From the NCBI RefSeq assembly GCF_016859125.1, contig NZ_CP069338.1, forward strand, positions 9,923,501 to 9,987,500: 64,000 nt of DNA. The letters are read 5' to 3'. A program made the position numbers and the translations under genes. Origin of the DNA: Archangium violaceum. GTDB taxonomy: Bacteria > Myxococcota > Myxococcia > Myxococcales > Myxococcaceae. Positions 45,669 to 53,469 of the stretch are shown here, one piece after another. Each line of letters begins with the position of its first letter. The first letter of the stretch is position 1. Below the pieces are notes generated by a model that did not search any database, had not been told where the DNA came from, and saw only the letters and a program-made list of their open reading frames with translations.

Positions 45669-45883
45669 CGCCACTGCTCGCTACCGCCACGGGCTGGCCG
45701 GGCGTCGACGAGCACGTGGTGCTCCCGTTCGCCGAGGCCGCTGGCCGCACCCCACAGCCGCCCCTGATCCCGATTGAAGGGGATGTCCTCCTCTTCGCCT
45801 TCCTCTGTGCCGGGCTCGTGGGGGGATTCTTCCTCGGCTACCTCTACCGCGCCCTGTTCGTCGAGACGAGGGAACAGACGTGA
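45665..45883 (+). CDS. Small single-helix membrane protein in the cbiN position
   Basis: 72 residues; the ATG overlaps the cbiM stop by 4 bp and the stop overlaps the cbiQ start. An external N-terminal part (WPGVDEHVVLPFAEAAGRTP) precedes one membrane helix (LLFAFLCAGLVGGFFLGYLY). CbiN is normally about 90-100 residues with two helices; this protein looks like the C-terminal half, and its external part is reminiscent of the PDGLE segment attached to some CbiM proteins. It probably does the CbiN job of assisting metal loading. This gene is easily missed because of its size. Confidence 0.7.
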   Translation: MTPLLATATGWPGVDEHVVLPFAEAAGRTPQPPLIPIEGDVLLFAFLCAGLVGGFFLGYLYRALFVETREQT

Positions 45884-46515
45884 GCCGTACCTCCCAGCTG
45901 CGAGAGCGGGCAGCGAGGCTCGATGCACGCCTCAAGCTGGGGGGCGCACTGTTCGCGTTGCTGGTGACTCTCGCCGGGCCCGCACCGCACACCGCCCTGG
46001 GCGTGACGGGTCTGGCTCTGCTCGCCTCCCTCGCGGCGGGCGAGCGTGTCAGGGCGTTGGTACGCCGCCTCGGGCTCGCCGTCTTCAGTGGACTGGCCGT
46101 CTGGGTCCTGCACCTCCTGCTGCAACCGGAGGCCGCCGGAGCCTGGGTGCCCGGGCTGATTCTGGGAACGCGGGTCGCCGCGGGTGCCACCGTGTTCGGC
46201 CTCCTCATCGCGCTCACCCCTCCCTGGGAGCTCGTGGGGGCACTGCGCTCGTGGCGGGTGCCGGCCCCGCTCGCCGATGTGCTCGCGCTCGCGGTGCGCT
46301 ACGCCACCGTTCTGGAACGATCGGCCCAGAGCGCGCGCGAGGCCCAGATCCTCCGTCTCGGCTACCGGGACGTTCGCCGCGGCCTGCACTCGCTCGGAGC
46401 GCTCGGGGGTCTCACCCTGGTGCGCGCCTTCGACCAGGCCCATGCCACCGCCGAGGCCATGGCCGCTCGCGGCTGCCGGGGCGCCCTCGTTCCACCGCGG
46501 AGGGACGATCCATGA
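45880..46515 (+). CDS. cbiQ: Cobalt ECF transporter T component
   Basis: 211 residues from the GTG at 45880. CbiQ is the transmembrane coupling subunit. Membrane helices fill residues 20-150, followed by the coupling helices that contact the ATPase, each with an Arg-Gly-containing signature: AREAQILRLGYRDVRRGL and ATAEAMAARGCRGALVPP. A shorter protein than the usual 240-260 residues, missing part of the N-terminal region. Overlaps both neighbours by 4 bp. Confidence 0.9.
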   Translation: MSRTSQLRERAARLDARLKLGGALFALLVTLAGPAPHTALGVTGLALLASLAAGERVRALVRRLGLAVFSGLAVWVLHLLLQPEAAGAWVPGLILGTRVAAGATVFGLLIALTPPWELVGALRSWRVPAPLADVLALAVRYATVLERSAQSAREAQILRLGYRDVRRGLHSLGALGGLTLVRAFDQAHATAEAMAARGCRGALVPPRRDDP

Positions 46516-47369
46516 AGGCGGCGCTCGTGCTCGAGGCGCTCGCGGTGGGAAACCCTGGCGGCGCGGCCATCCTCTCCGACCTCTCGTTGGAGGTGCGGCC
46601 GGGTGAGGTGGTCGCGCTGCTCGGCGCCAACGGGTGCGGCAAGACGACGCTCCTGCGCGGCATCGCGGGCCTGGTGCCACCGCATGCCGGCAAGGTGTGG
46701 CTGCGCGGCCGGGAAGCACCGCGCGGAGCGGTGGCCCGGACCGAGGCGGGACTGGCGCTCGCCTTCCAGAATCCAGATGACCAGCTGTTCGGCGCGACGG
46801 TCGGGGAAGACGTGGCCATGGGTCCGCTGCATCAGGGCCATGCCCCGAATGTGGTGCGGGCACGGGTGGACGAGGCGCTCGCGGCCACCGGTCTGACGCA
46901 CCTCGCGGCCCGCTCCATCGAGGCGCTCAGCTTCGGAGAGAAGAAGCGGGCCTGTCTCGCGGGCGTGCTGGCGATGCATCCAGCGGTGCTGCTGCTCGAC
47001 GAGCCCACGGCCGGGTTGGATCCGGTGGGCGAGCGCGAGACGTCGGGCCTGCTGCGGCGCCTCGCCCGCGAGCGCGAAGTGGCCCTGCTCGTCTCCACCC
47101 ATGCCACCGACGAGGTGCCCTTCTTCGCCGACCGGGTGGCCATCCTCGGAGAGGGGCGGCTGCTCGCCTTCGGAGCCCCCGCCGACGTCTTCCGGGACGC
47201 GGCGTTGCTCGCGCGGGCCCGTCTGCGCGCACCAGCCGTCGCCGAGCTCTGGGCCCACCTGGCGCCCCTGCTTCCCGGGCTCGGCGCGTCCCCGCCCCTC
47301 ACCGTGGCCGAGGCCGCCAGCCGCCTCCTTCCCCTCCTCGCCCCCTCACACCAGGAAGTGCATCCGTGA
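46512..47369 (+). CDS. cbiO: Cobalt ECF transporter ATPase
   Basis: 285 residues. ABC ATPase motifs are complete: Walker A LLGANGCGKTTLL, Q-loop ALAFQNPDDQLFGATV (characteristic of CbiO/EcfA), a signature segment ALSFGEKKRACLAGVLA, Walker B AVLLLDEPTAGLDP and switch histidine VSTHATDEV. The signature begins SFGEKK rather than SGGQ, a normal EcfA variant. With CbiM, the small protein and CbiQ it forms the cobalt importer. ATG overlaps the cbiQ stop. Confidence 0.95.
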   Translation: MKAALVLEALAVGNPGGAAILSDLSLEVRPGEVVALLGANGCGKTTLLRGIAGLVPPHAGKVWLRGREAPRGAVARTEAGLALAFQNPDDQLFGATVGEDVAMGPLHQGHAPNVVRARVDEALAATGLTHLAARSIEALSFGEKKRACLAGVLAMHPAVLLLDEPTAGLDPVGERETSGLLRRLAREREVALLVSTHATDEVPFFADRVAILGEGRLLAFGAPADVFRDAALLARARLRAPAVAELWAHLAPLLPGLGASPPLTVAEAASRLLPLLAPSHQEVHP

Positions 47370-48574
47370 GCACCCCTCAGACCCGGCGCGGCATCCTCTT
47401 CATCGGACACGGCAGCCGCGATGAGCAGGCGATCGCCGAAGTGCACCGCTTCGTGGACGCCTACCGTGAGGCCCACCCGGAGCTGCCCGTGAGACTGGGC
47501 TTCGTGGAGCTCACCCAACCGGCGCTCCCCGAGGCACTGGACGCCATCGCCTCCGAGGTGGAGGAAGTGCTCGTCGTCCCGCTCTTCCTCTTCACCGCCA
47601 AGCACGTGAAGAACGACATCCCGCTGGCGCTCGCCACGGCGCGCAAGAATCACCCGGGCGTGCGCTTCCTCGCGGTGAAGGCCTTCGGCGTCCATCCGGA
47701 CCTCGCGCAGCTGGCCTTCGAGCGCACCCAGGCCCGTACCGGGCAACTCTCCCCCCAGGAGGCGGCACGCACGGTGGTGGTGATGCTGGGGCGCGGCTCG
47801 TCGGATCCGGACGCGAACGGCGACTTCTACAAGCTGACCCGCCTCTACGCGGAGCGGAAGGGCTTCGCCCAGGTGCAGCCCGCCTTCGCCGGCATCGCGA
47901 AGCCCTCGCTCGAGGAGGCGCTGGAGTGGGTGGCCCGGGCCCGGCCGGAGCGCATCCTGGTGATGCCCTACCTCCTCTTCACGGGGATCCTCCTCCAGAA
48001 GATGCACGCCCAGGTGGCCCTCTTCGCCGAGCGCTACCCCTGGCTCCGTGCCGAGGTCGCACCGCACCTGGCCGACGGCAGCCTGTTGCCGCTCGTGGAA
48101 CACGTGGACCGGCGCATCGAGGAGGCACTCGCGGGCGGAGTTCCCCTGCCGTGCGACGGCTGCCAGTACCGAGTGCCGCTCGCGGGCCTGCAGGAGAACG
48201 TGGGCGGCCTCAAGGCGCTGCTCTGGAGCATCCGCCACCGCGAGACGCACACCCAGGCGGCGCCCCACCCGCACGCCCACCGCGCGATGGAGAAGCACGT
48301 GCTGGTCTGCGGCAACGCCGACTGCGCGGATCGCGGCAGCGTGGCGTTGATCGAGGCGCTGCGCCGCAAGCTCAAGGAGGTCGGCAAGGGGCGCACGGTG
48401 CGCATCACCCGGACCGCCTGCATGGGCCGCTGCGGCGAGGGGCCCACCGTGGCCGTCTATCCGGATGGCATCTGGTACCGCGGGGTCACGGAAGCGGACG
48501 CCCGGGAAATCGTGGACGAACACCTGGTGGGCGATCGTCTCGTGTCCCGCCTGGTCGACAACATCATGCAGTGA
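47366..48574 (+). CDS. cbiX: Sirohydrochlorin cobaltochelatase fused to a [2Fe-2S] ferredoxin
   Basis: 402 residues from a GTG at 47366. The chelatase has two domains: residues 8-125 with catalytic His15 (GHGSR) and His80 (AKHVKND), and 135-255, as in long CbiX. It inserts Co2+ into sirohydrochlorin. A CDGC pair (263-266) and a histidine-rich stretch (291-311: HRETHTQAAPHPHAH) follow, like the Fe-S and His-rich tail of Bacillus CbiX. Residues 312-385 are a thioredoxin-like [2Fe-2S] ferredoxin (VCGNADC, ACMGRCGEGP; Cys315, 320, 352, 356). The fused ferredoxin suggests an electron-transfer task beyond metal insertion. Confidence 0.93.
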   Translation: MSTPQTRRGILFIGHGSRDEQAIAEVHRFVDAYREAHPELPVRLGFVELTQPALPEALDAIASEVEEVLVVPLFLFTAKHVKNDIPLALATARKNHPGVRFLAVKAFGVHPDLAQLAFERTQARTGQLSPQEAARTVVVMLGRGSSDPDANGDFYKLTRLYAERKGFAQVQPAFAGIAKPSLEEALEWVARARPERILVMPYLLFTGILLQKMHAQVALFAERYPWLRAEVAPHLADGSLLPLVEHVDRRIEEALAGGVPLPCDGCQYRVPLAGLQENVGGLKALLWSIRHRETHTQAAPHPHAHRAMEKHVLVCGNADCADRGSVALIEALRRKLKEVGKGRTVRITRTACMGRCGEGPTVAVYPDGIWYRGVTEADAREIVDEHLVGDRLVSRLVDNIMQ

Positions 48575-48585
48575 GGAGAACACAC

Positions 48586-48960
48586 ATGGCCTGTCATGAG
48601 CTGGCGGCGCTGCGGTTGGCGCTGATGAACATCCTGGGAGTGGACGATCCCGCCGAGCGGCAGCACGAGCTGGCCGAGCTGGGGAGCGCGGCGGAGACGC
48701 CGGGTCCGGTGCGCTCGCTGATGCAGGCGCGCGACCTGGCGAGCCTGCAGCGCTTCTTCGAGGCCTCGCTGGTGGAGCTGCAGGAGCGCGTCTCCTCGAC
48801 GAAGCCGGATGATCCGAAGATGTCCTACTACCGTTCGCTCCTCGTGCTGACCAAGTCGGTGGAGCTGGAGCTGCGGCGTCAGACCGAGTCGATGCAGCGG
48901 CTGTGGCGCGACCTCGAGGAAGTGCACGACTTCACCCACGAGATCTACCCGAGGGACTAG
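48586..48960 (+). CDS. DUF3209-like protein of the cobalamin operon
   Basis: 124 residues, hydrophilic and mostly helical: MACHELAALRLALMNILGVD, RQHELAELGSAAETPGPVR, LASLQRFFEASLVELQERV and a C-terminal MQRLWRDLEEVHDFTHEIY. The beginning MACxExxALRLxLMNxLG is, from memory, typical of DUF3209 proteins, which occur beside cbiX in haloarchaea and some bacteria. Cys3, His4 and the C-terminal His residues could bind metal. It lies 11 bp after cbiX with a good gtgaggag ribosome-binding site. Function unknown; its link to CbiX is the main clue. Confidence 0.65.
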   Translation: MACHELAALRLALMNILGVDDPAERQHELAELGSAAETPGPVRSLMQARDLASLQRFFEASLVELQERVSSTKPDDPKMSYYRSLLVLTKSVELELRRQTESMQRLWRDLEEVHDFTHEIYPRD

Positions 48961-48964
48961 CGCC

Positions 48965-49702
48965 ATGGCCGTCTCCCGCACCGCGCGAATCCTCTCTTCC
49001 GTGCCCGTGGGCGAGCGCGGGCGGCTCCTCGAACTGCAACTGCAGGGCGAGGACGAGCTCGGCTTCACCGGGGGCCAGTACCTCATCTTCAACACCGGCG
49101 TGCCTCGTGCCGACGGCAAGGCACACAAGCGCGCCTACTCGGTGGTGTCGAGCGACGCGGATCAGCGCACCTTCCGCATCTGTGTCTACCGGCTGGCCCA
49201 GGGGCCCGGCTCGGCGATGCTGCACGACGCCCCGGTGGGCGCGGACCTGCCGTTCAGCGGGCCGTGGGGCAGCTTCCTTCCGGACGACTCCACGCCTCGG
49301 AACACGCTCGTGGTGGCCACAGACAGTGGCATCACCGCCGCGCTGGGGCTGCTGCACGGCCGGGCCTTCGCTCCACAGCGGGCACGGACCCGGCTGCTGT
49401 GGTTCTCCGAGTCGCCCACGGTGTTCCTGCCCTCCGAGCAGGTTCGCGCGGAGGTGGAGGCGCTGGGCTGCCACTTCCAGCACCACGACTGCCCGCCACC
49501 GGGCCATCCGGAGCGCTCCCAGAGTGCCCTGCCGCTGGCCCTGGAGGCCGCGCGCGCCCATGCGCCCGAGCGTGTCTACCTCGCCGGAGATGGGGCGGTG
49601 TTGCACCCGCTGAAGCAGGCGCTGGTGGAGTCCGGGCTGGAGGCAGGTGCCATCCGGCTGGAGTCCTTCTTCAACAATCCCGCCCGGAAGGCAGCGGCAT
49701 GA
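48965..49702 (+). CDS. Ferredoxin-NADP reductase-like flavoprotein
   Basis: 245 residues. The FAD domain (about 5-105) has the flavin motif RAYSVVSS (Arg56, Tyr58, Ser59) and GPGSAMLHD; the nucleotide domain (112-235) has TLVVATDSGITAALGLL, LWFSESP, and the C-terminal FFNNP where FNR proteins pack against the flavin. It starts 4 bp after the DUF3209-like gene and overlaps cbiD by 4 bp. Two roles fit the context: feeding electrons to the CbiX-fused ferredoxin, or replacing the missing precorrin-6A reductase. The sequence does not choose. Confidence 0.83.
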   Translation: MAVSRTARILSSVPVGERGRLLELQLQGEDELGFTGGQYLIFNTGVPRADGKAHKRAYSVVSSDADQRTFRICVYRLAQGPGSAMLHDAPVGADLPFSGPWGSFLPDDSTPRNTLVVATDSGITAALGLLHGRAFAPQRARTRLLWFSESPTVFLPSEQVRAEVEALGCHFQHHDCPPPGHPERSQSALPLALEAARAHAPERVYLAGDGAVLHPLKQALVESGLEAGAIRLESFFNNPARKAAA

Positions 49703-50805
49703 GCGACGCGCCTCCTGCCCGTGACAAGCGCGGCTCGCGCACCGGTTTCACCACCGGGGCCTGTGCCGCCGCGGCCGCCAAGGCAGCCACGCGCGTGCTG
49801 GTGCGCGGCGAGCGTCTCACCCAGGTGGAGACGACGCTGCCCAACCGGCAGCAGGTGACGTTCGCCCTGCACCGCTGCGAGTGGGACGGGGAGAAGGTGC
49901 GCTGCGGCATCATCAAGGACGCGGGAGACGATCCGGACTGCACCCACGGCGCCGAGCTGATCGCCGAGGTGCGGCTGACGGACGACGGGCAGGTGGTGCT
50001 CGAACGGGGCGAGGGCGTGGGCCTCGTCACCAAGGACGGGTTGGGCCTGGAGGTGGGCAGCCCGGCCATCAACCCGGTGCCTCGCCGCAACATCACCGAG
50101 ATGGTGCAGGAGGAGCTGCCCGAGGGCCGAGGCGCCATCGTCACCATCCACGTCCCCCGGGGCGAGGAGATGGCCAAGGAGACGCTCAACGCGCGCCTGG
50201 GCATCATCGGCGGCATCTCCATCCTCGGAACGAGCGGAATCGTGCGGCCCTACTCCACCGCCGCCTACAAGGCGAGCGTGGTGCAGGCCATCGACGTGGC
50301 CCGGGCACGAGGCAACACCGAACTCGTCTTCACCACCGGCGGCAAGTCGGAGAAGTACGCCATGGGCCTGCTACCCCACCTGCCGGAGGAGTGCTTCATC
50401 CAGGTGGGTGACTTCATCGGCGTGGCCATCCGCCATGCGGCCAGGCGCCAGGCGACCCGCGTCGACGTGGTGGGCATGATGGGCAAGCTGTCCAAGATGG
50501 CCGATGGGCGCATGCAGACACATGCGGCCGGCTCCGAGGTGAACATGGAGCTGCTGGCCAACCTGGCCGCCGAGGCCGGTGCCTCGGAGAAGCTGGTGGC
50601 TGACATCCGGGCCGCCAACACCGCCCGCCACGTGCTCGAGCTGTGCGCGGCCAGCGGCCTCACCCACATCACCGGACTGGTGTGCCAGCGCGTCGTCGAG
50701 CAGCTCACCCGTCACGCGGGTGGCCCGCTCGAGCTCCACGCCACCCTCGTCGACTTCAACGGCACCCTGCTCGGGCAGTACCCGGAGAGGAGACATGCAG
50801 CGTGA
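49699..50805 (+). CDS. cbiD: Cobalt-precorrin-5B (C1)-methyltransferase
   Basis: 368 residues, normal length. CbiD methylates C1 in the anaerobic corrin pathway. Conserved text: RTGFTTGACAAAAAKAATR at the N-terminus, CGIIKDAGDDPDCTHGAELI, INPVPRRNITEMV, NARLGIIGGISILGTSGIVR (16-residue core ISILGTSGIV) and ELVFTTGGKSEKYAMGLLP. Its presence points to the cobalt-early route. It overlaps the flavoprotein and cbiC by 4 bp each. Confidence 0.96.
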   Translation: MSDAPPARDKRGSRTGFTTGACAAAAAKAATRVLVRGERLTQVETTLPNRQQVTFALHRCEWDGEKVRCGIIKDAGDDPDCTHGAELIAEVRLTDDGQVVLERGEGVGLVTKDGLGLEVGSPAINPVPRRNITEMVQEELPEGRGAIVTIHVPRGEEMAKETLNARLGIIGGISILGTSGIVRPYSTAAYKASVVQAIDVARARGNTELVFTTGGKSEKYAMGLLPHLPEECFIQVGDFIGVAIRHAARRQATRVDVVGMMGKLSKMADGRMQTHAAGSEVNMELLANLAAEAGASEKLVADIRAANTARHVLELCAASGLTHITGLVCQRVVEQLTRHAGGPLELHATLVDFNGTLLGQYPERRHAA

Positions 50806-51455
50806 ATGACATGCGGCAGATGACGACGCTCGGGCGTCGCATCGAAGACGAGAGCTTTTCCATCATCGACAACGAGGCCGGTCCGCATTCCTACTCGCCC
50901 GGTGAGTGGCAGGTGGTGCGGCGCGTCATCCATGCCACCGCGGACTTCGAGTTCAAGGAGCTGGTCCGCTTCTCCCCCAACGCCATCACCGAGGGCATCC
51001 GCGCCCTGCGTGGCGGCAGCCCGGTGCTGGCCGACGTGAAGATGATCCTCGCGGGCCTCAACGAGGATCGGCTCGCCGCCTACGGCTGCCGGACGTACTG
51101 CTTCATCTCCGACGAGGACGTCATCGCCACGGCCCGCGAGGCGGGCTCCACCCGCGCCATCGAGTCCATGCGCAAGGCGCACAAGCTGGGGCTGCTGAAC
51201 GGCGCCATCGTGGCGGTGGGCAACGCGCCCACGGCACTCCTCGAGGTAGCGCGGCTGGTGCGCGAGGAAGGGGCCCGCCCGGCTTTGGTGATCGGCGTGC
51301 CGGTGGGCTTCGTATCGGCGGCGGAGTCGAAGGAGGCGGTGCTCGAGCTGCCGGTGCCGTACATCGCGGTGCGGGGACGCAAGGGAGGCAGCACCATCGC
51401 CGTGTCCATCATCCACGCGCTGCTGATGCTCAGCGCCGACGGGGAGAAGGCATGA
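50802..51455 (+). CDS. cbiC: Cobalt-precorrin-8 methylmutase
   Basis: 217 residues from the GTG at 50802 that overlaps the cbiD stop; the ATG at 50811 is an alternative. CbiC moves a methyl group from C11 to C12. The catalytic histidine is in RRVIHATADFEF (His44). GTPVxADVKM-like text is SPVLADVKMILAG, and the C-terminus PALVIGVPVGFVSAAESKEA with AVRGRKGGSTIAVSIIHAL is typical. Confidence 0.96.
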   Translation: MNDMRQMTTLGRRIEDESFSIIDNEAGPHSYSPGEWQVVRRVIHATADFEFKELVRFSPNAITEGIRALRGGSPVLADVKMILAGLNEDRLAAYGCRTYCFISDEDVIATAREAGSTRAIESMRKAHKLGLLNGAIVAVGNAPTALLEVARLVREEGARPALVIGVPVGFVSAAESKEAVLELPVPYIAVRGRKGGSTIAVSIIHALLMLSADGEKA

Positions 51456-52702
51456 AGCCGGTGGTGGTGGTGGGCATCGGAGATGACGGCTGTCTGGGCC
51501 TGTCGGCACGCGCGGCCAACGCGGTGGCGCAGGCCCAGGTGCTGGTCGGCGGCAAGCGCCACCTGGAGTTCTTCCCCCAGTTCTCCGGGGAGCGCCTCTC
51601 GTTCAGCGCGGGCATCGGCCCGACGTTGGAGCGGATTGCCGAGCTCGCCCATGAGAACCAGGTGTGCGTCCTCGCCTCGGGAGATCCGCTCTTCTTCGGC
51701 ATCGGCGCACAGGTCGCTCGCAAGGTGGGCGCCGAGCACGTGGAGTTCATCCCCCACCCCTCGTCCGTGCAGCTCGCCTTCGGCCGCATCGGCGTGTCCT
51801 GGGACGATGCCGAGGTCATCTCCCTGCACGGCCGTCCGCGCGAGGGGCTGTGCACGCGGCTGCGCCTCCTGGCCAAGGTGGCCCTCCTCACCGACGGAGA
51901 GAACACGCCTCCCGTGCTGGCGCGACACCTCCTGGAGCATGGAGAGCGCGGCTTCACGGCCTGGGTCTGCGAGAGCCTCGGCAATCCGGAGGAGCGCGTC
52001 CGGCCCTTCTCGCTGGAGGCGCTCGCGGAGTGCACGGACATCGGGCCCCTCAACGTGCTCGTGCTCGTGCGGACGGATCCGAGCTGGCGCCCTCCCCCGC
52101 GCCTGTCCTTCCTCCACGAGGACACCTTCGCCAGGCGCATGCCCAAGAAGGGCCTCATCACCAAGCGCGAGGTGCGCCTGCTGTCCCTGGCGCAACTGGA
52201 GATCCGTCACGACAGCGTGGTGTGGGACATCGGCGCGGGCTCCGGCTCGGTGGGAATCGAGGCCGCGCTGCTCGCCCCGAGGGGCCGCGTCTACGCCATC
52301 GAGGTGGACCCGGAGGGCGTGGCCCTGTGCAAGGAGAACGCGCTCTCCCACGGCGTGGACAACCTGCGTGTCATCGCGGGGCGCGCTCCGGAGGCACTCG
52401 AGGGACTCGAGGCCCCGGACGCCATCTTCGTCGGCGGCAGCAAGGGCAGCATGCGCGACATCATCGACGTGGCCTTCTCTCGCCTGCGCGAGGGAGGCCG
52501 GCTGGTGGTCAACGCCATCACCCTGGACAACGTGGCCGAGGCCTACTCGGCCCTCAAGGCTCACGGTGTGACGCCGGAAGTGACGCTGCTCAACGTGTCA
52601 CGCGGTGAGCCGCTCGCGCACTACCTCCGGTACGAGGCGCAGAACCCCATCCACATCTTCGCGGCCACCCGGCCGGCGGCGGCAAAGGGAGAAGAATCAT
52701 GA
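51452..52702 (+). CDS. cbiET: Fused cobalt-precorrin-7 (C5)-methyltransferase and C15-methyltransferase/decarboxylase
   Basis: 416 residues. Residues 1-205 are CbiE, a tetrapyrrole methylase (VVVGIGDDGCLGLSARA, LASGDPLFFGIGAQV, FIPHPSSVQLAFGRIG). Residues 220-405 are CbiT, a Rossmann methyltransferase (MPKKGLITKREVRLLSLAQL, VWDIGAGSGSVGIEAALLA, DAIFVGGSKGSM). The fusion corresponds to CobL of the aerobic pathway and is common. It performs two methylations and the decarboxylation of the acetate side chain at C12. Overlaps its neighbours by 4 bp. Confidence 0.95.
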   Translation: MKPVVVVGIGDDGCLGLSARAANAVAQAQVLVGGKRHLEFFPQFSGERLSFSAGIGPTLERIAELAHENQVCVLASGDPLFFGIGAQVARKVGAEHVEFIPHPSSVQLAFGRIGVSWDDAEVISLHGRPREGLCTRLRLLAKVALLTDGENTPPVLARHLLEHGERGFTAWVCESLGNPEERVRPFSLEALAECTDIGPLNVLVLVRTDPSWRPPPRLSFLHEDTFARRMPKKGLITKREVRLLSLAQLEIRHDSVVWDIGAGSGSVGIEAALLAPRGRVYAIEVDPEGVALCKENALSHGVDNLRVIAGRAPEALEGLEAPDAIFVGGSKGSMRDIIDVAFSRLREGGRLVVNAITLDNVAEAYSALKAHGVTPEVTLLNVSRGEPLAHYLRYEAQNPIHIFAATRPAAAKGEES

Positions 52703-53469
52703 GTGGCCTGTTGATTGGCGTGGGCGTGGGCCCGGGAGCGCCCGATCTGATGACGCTCCGGGCGGTGAACACGCTCCGGAAGGCGGACGTCATCGCCATT
52801 CCCCGGCGCTCGGTCTATGACGAGTCGCTCGCCTGGCGCATCGCCAAGGAGAACGTGGGCGAGGTGCCTGGGCAGGAGCGCCTCTTCCTCACCTTCCCGA
52901 TGACGAAGGATCCGGAGCGGCTGCGGCCCGCCTGGGAGGAAGCGTACGCGCAGCTGGCCCCGCGGCTGGCGGCGGGCAAGACGGTGGCCTTCATCACGGA
53001 AGGAGACCCGCTCGTCTACAGCACCTTCATCTACCTCCTGGCGGAGGTTCCCCACCGGTTCCCCGGGACGCGCACCGAGGTGGTGCCCGCGGTCTCGTCG
53101 ATCACGGCCGTGCCCGCGGCGGTGCAGGTGCCCGTGGCCGATGGTCAGGAGCGCATCGCCGTCCTGCCCGCCACCTACGGCGTGGAGGACCTCACCCGCG
53201 TGCTGCGTGACTTCGACACCGTGCTGCTGATGAAGGTGAGCTCGGTCATGGCGCAGGTGGTGGAGGCGCTCGAGCGCGAGGGTCTGCTCGATCGCGCCGT
53301 CTACGTGTCTCGCGCGTCCACCGGACAGGAGAAGGTGGTTCGCGACCTGCGCAGCATCCGCAACGACAAGTGCGACTACTTCTCCATGGTGATGGTGGCG
53401 AAGAAGGATCGCAGCGGCGTGCTCGCCGGCCGCTTCGCCCAGACCCAGACGGCGGAGGTGGCCCGGTGA
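52699..53469 (+). CDS. cbiL: Cobalt-precorrin-2 C20-methyltransferase
   Basis: 256 residues. SAM-dependent tetrapyrrole methylase; SAM-site text is LIGVGVGPGAPDLMTLRA, VAFITEGDPLVYSTFIYLL, VVPAVSSITAVPAAVQVPVA and the C-terminal YFSMVMVAKK. The TEGDPLVYSTFIYLL form distinguishes CbiL/CobI from the other methylases in this operon. It overlaps cbiET and cbiG by 4 bp. Confidence 0.94.
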   Translation: MSGLLIGVGVGPGAPDLMTLRAVNTLRKADVIAIPRRSVYDESLAWRIAKENVGEVPGQERLFLTFPMTKDPERLRPAWEEAYAQLAPRLAAGKTVAFITEGDPLVYSTFIYLLAEVPHRFPGTRTEVVPAVSSITAVPAAVQVPVADGQERIAVLPATYGVEDLTRVLRDFDTVLLMKVSSVMAQVVEALEREGLLDRAVYVSRASTGQEKVVRDLRSIRNDKCDYFSMVMVAKKDRSGVLAGRFAQTQTAEVAR

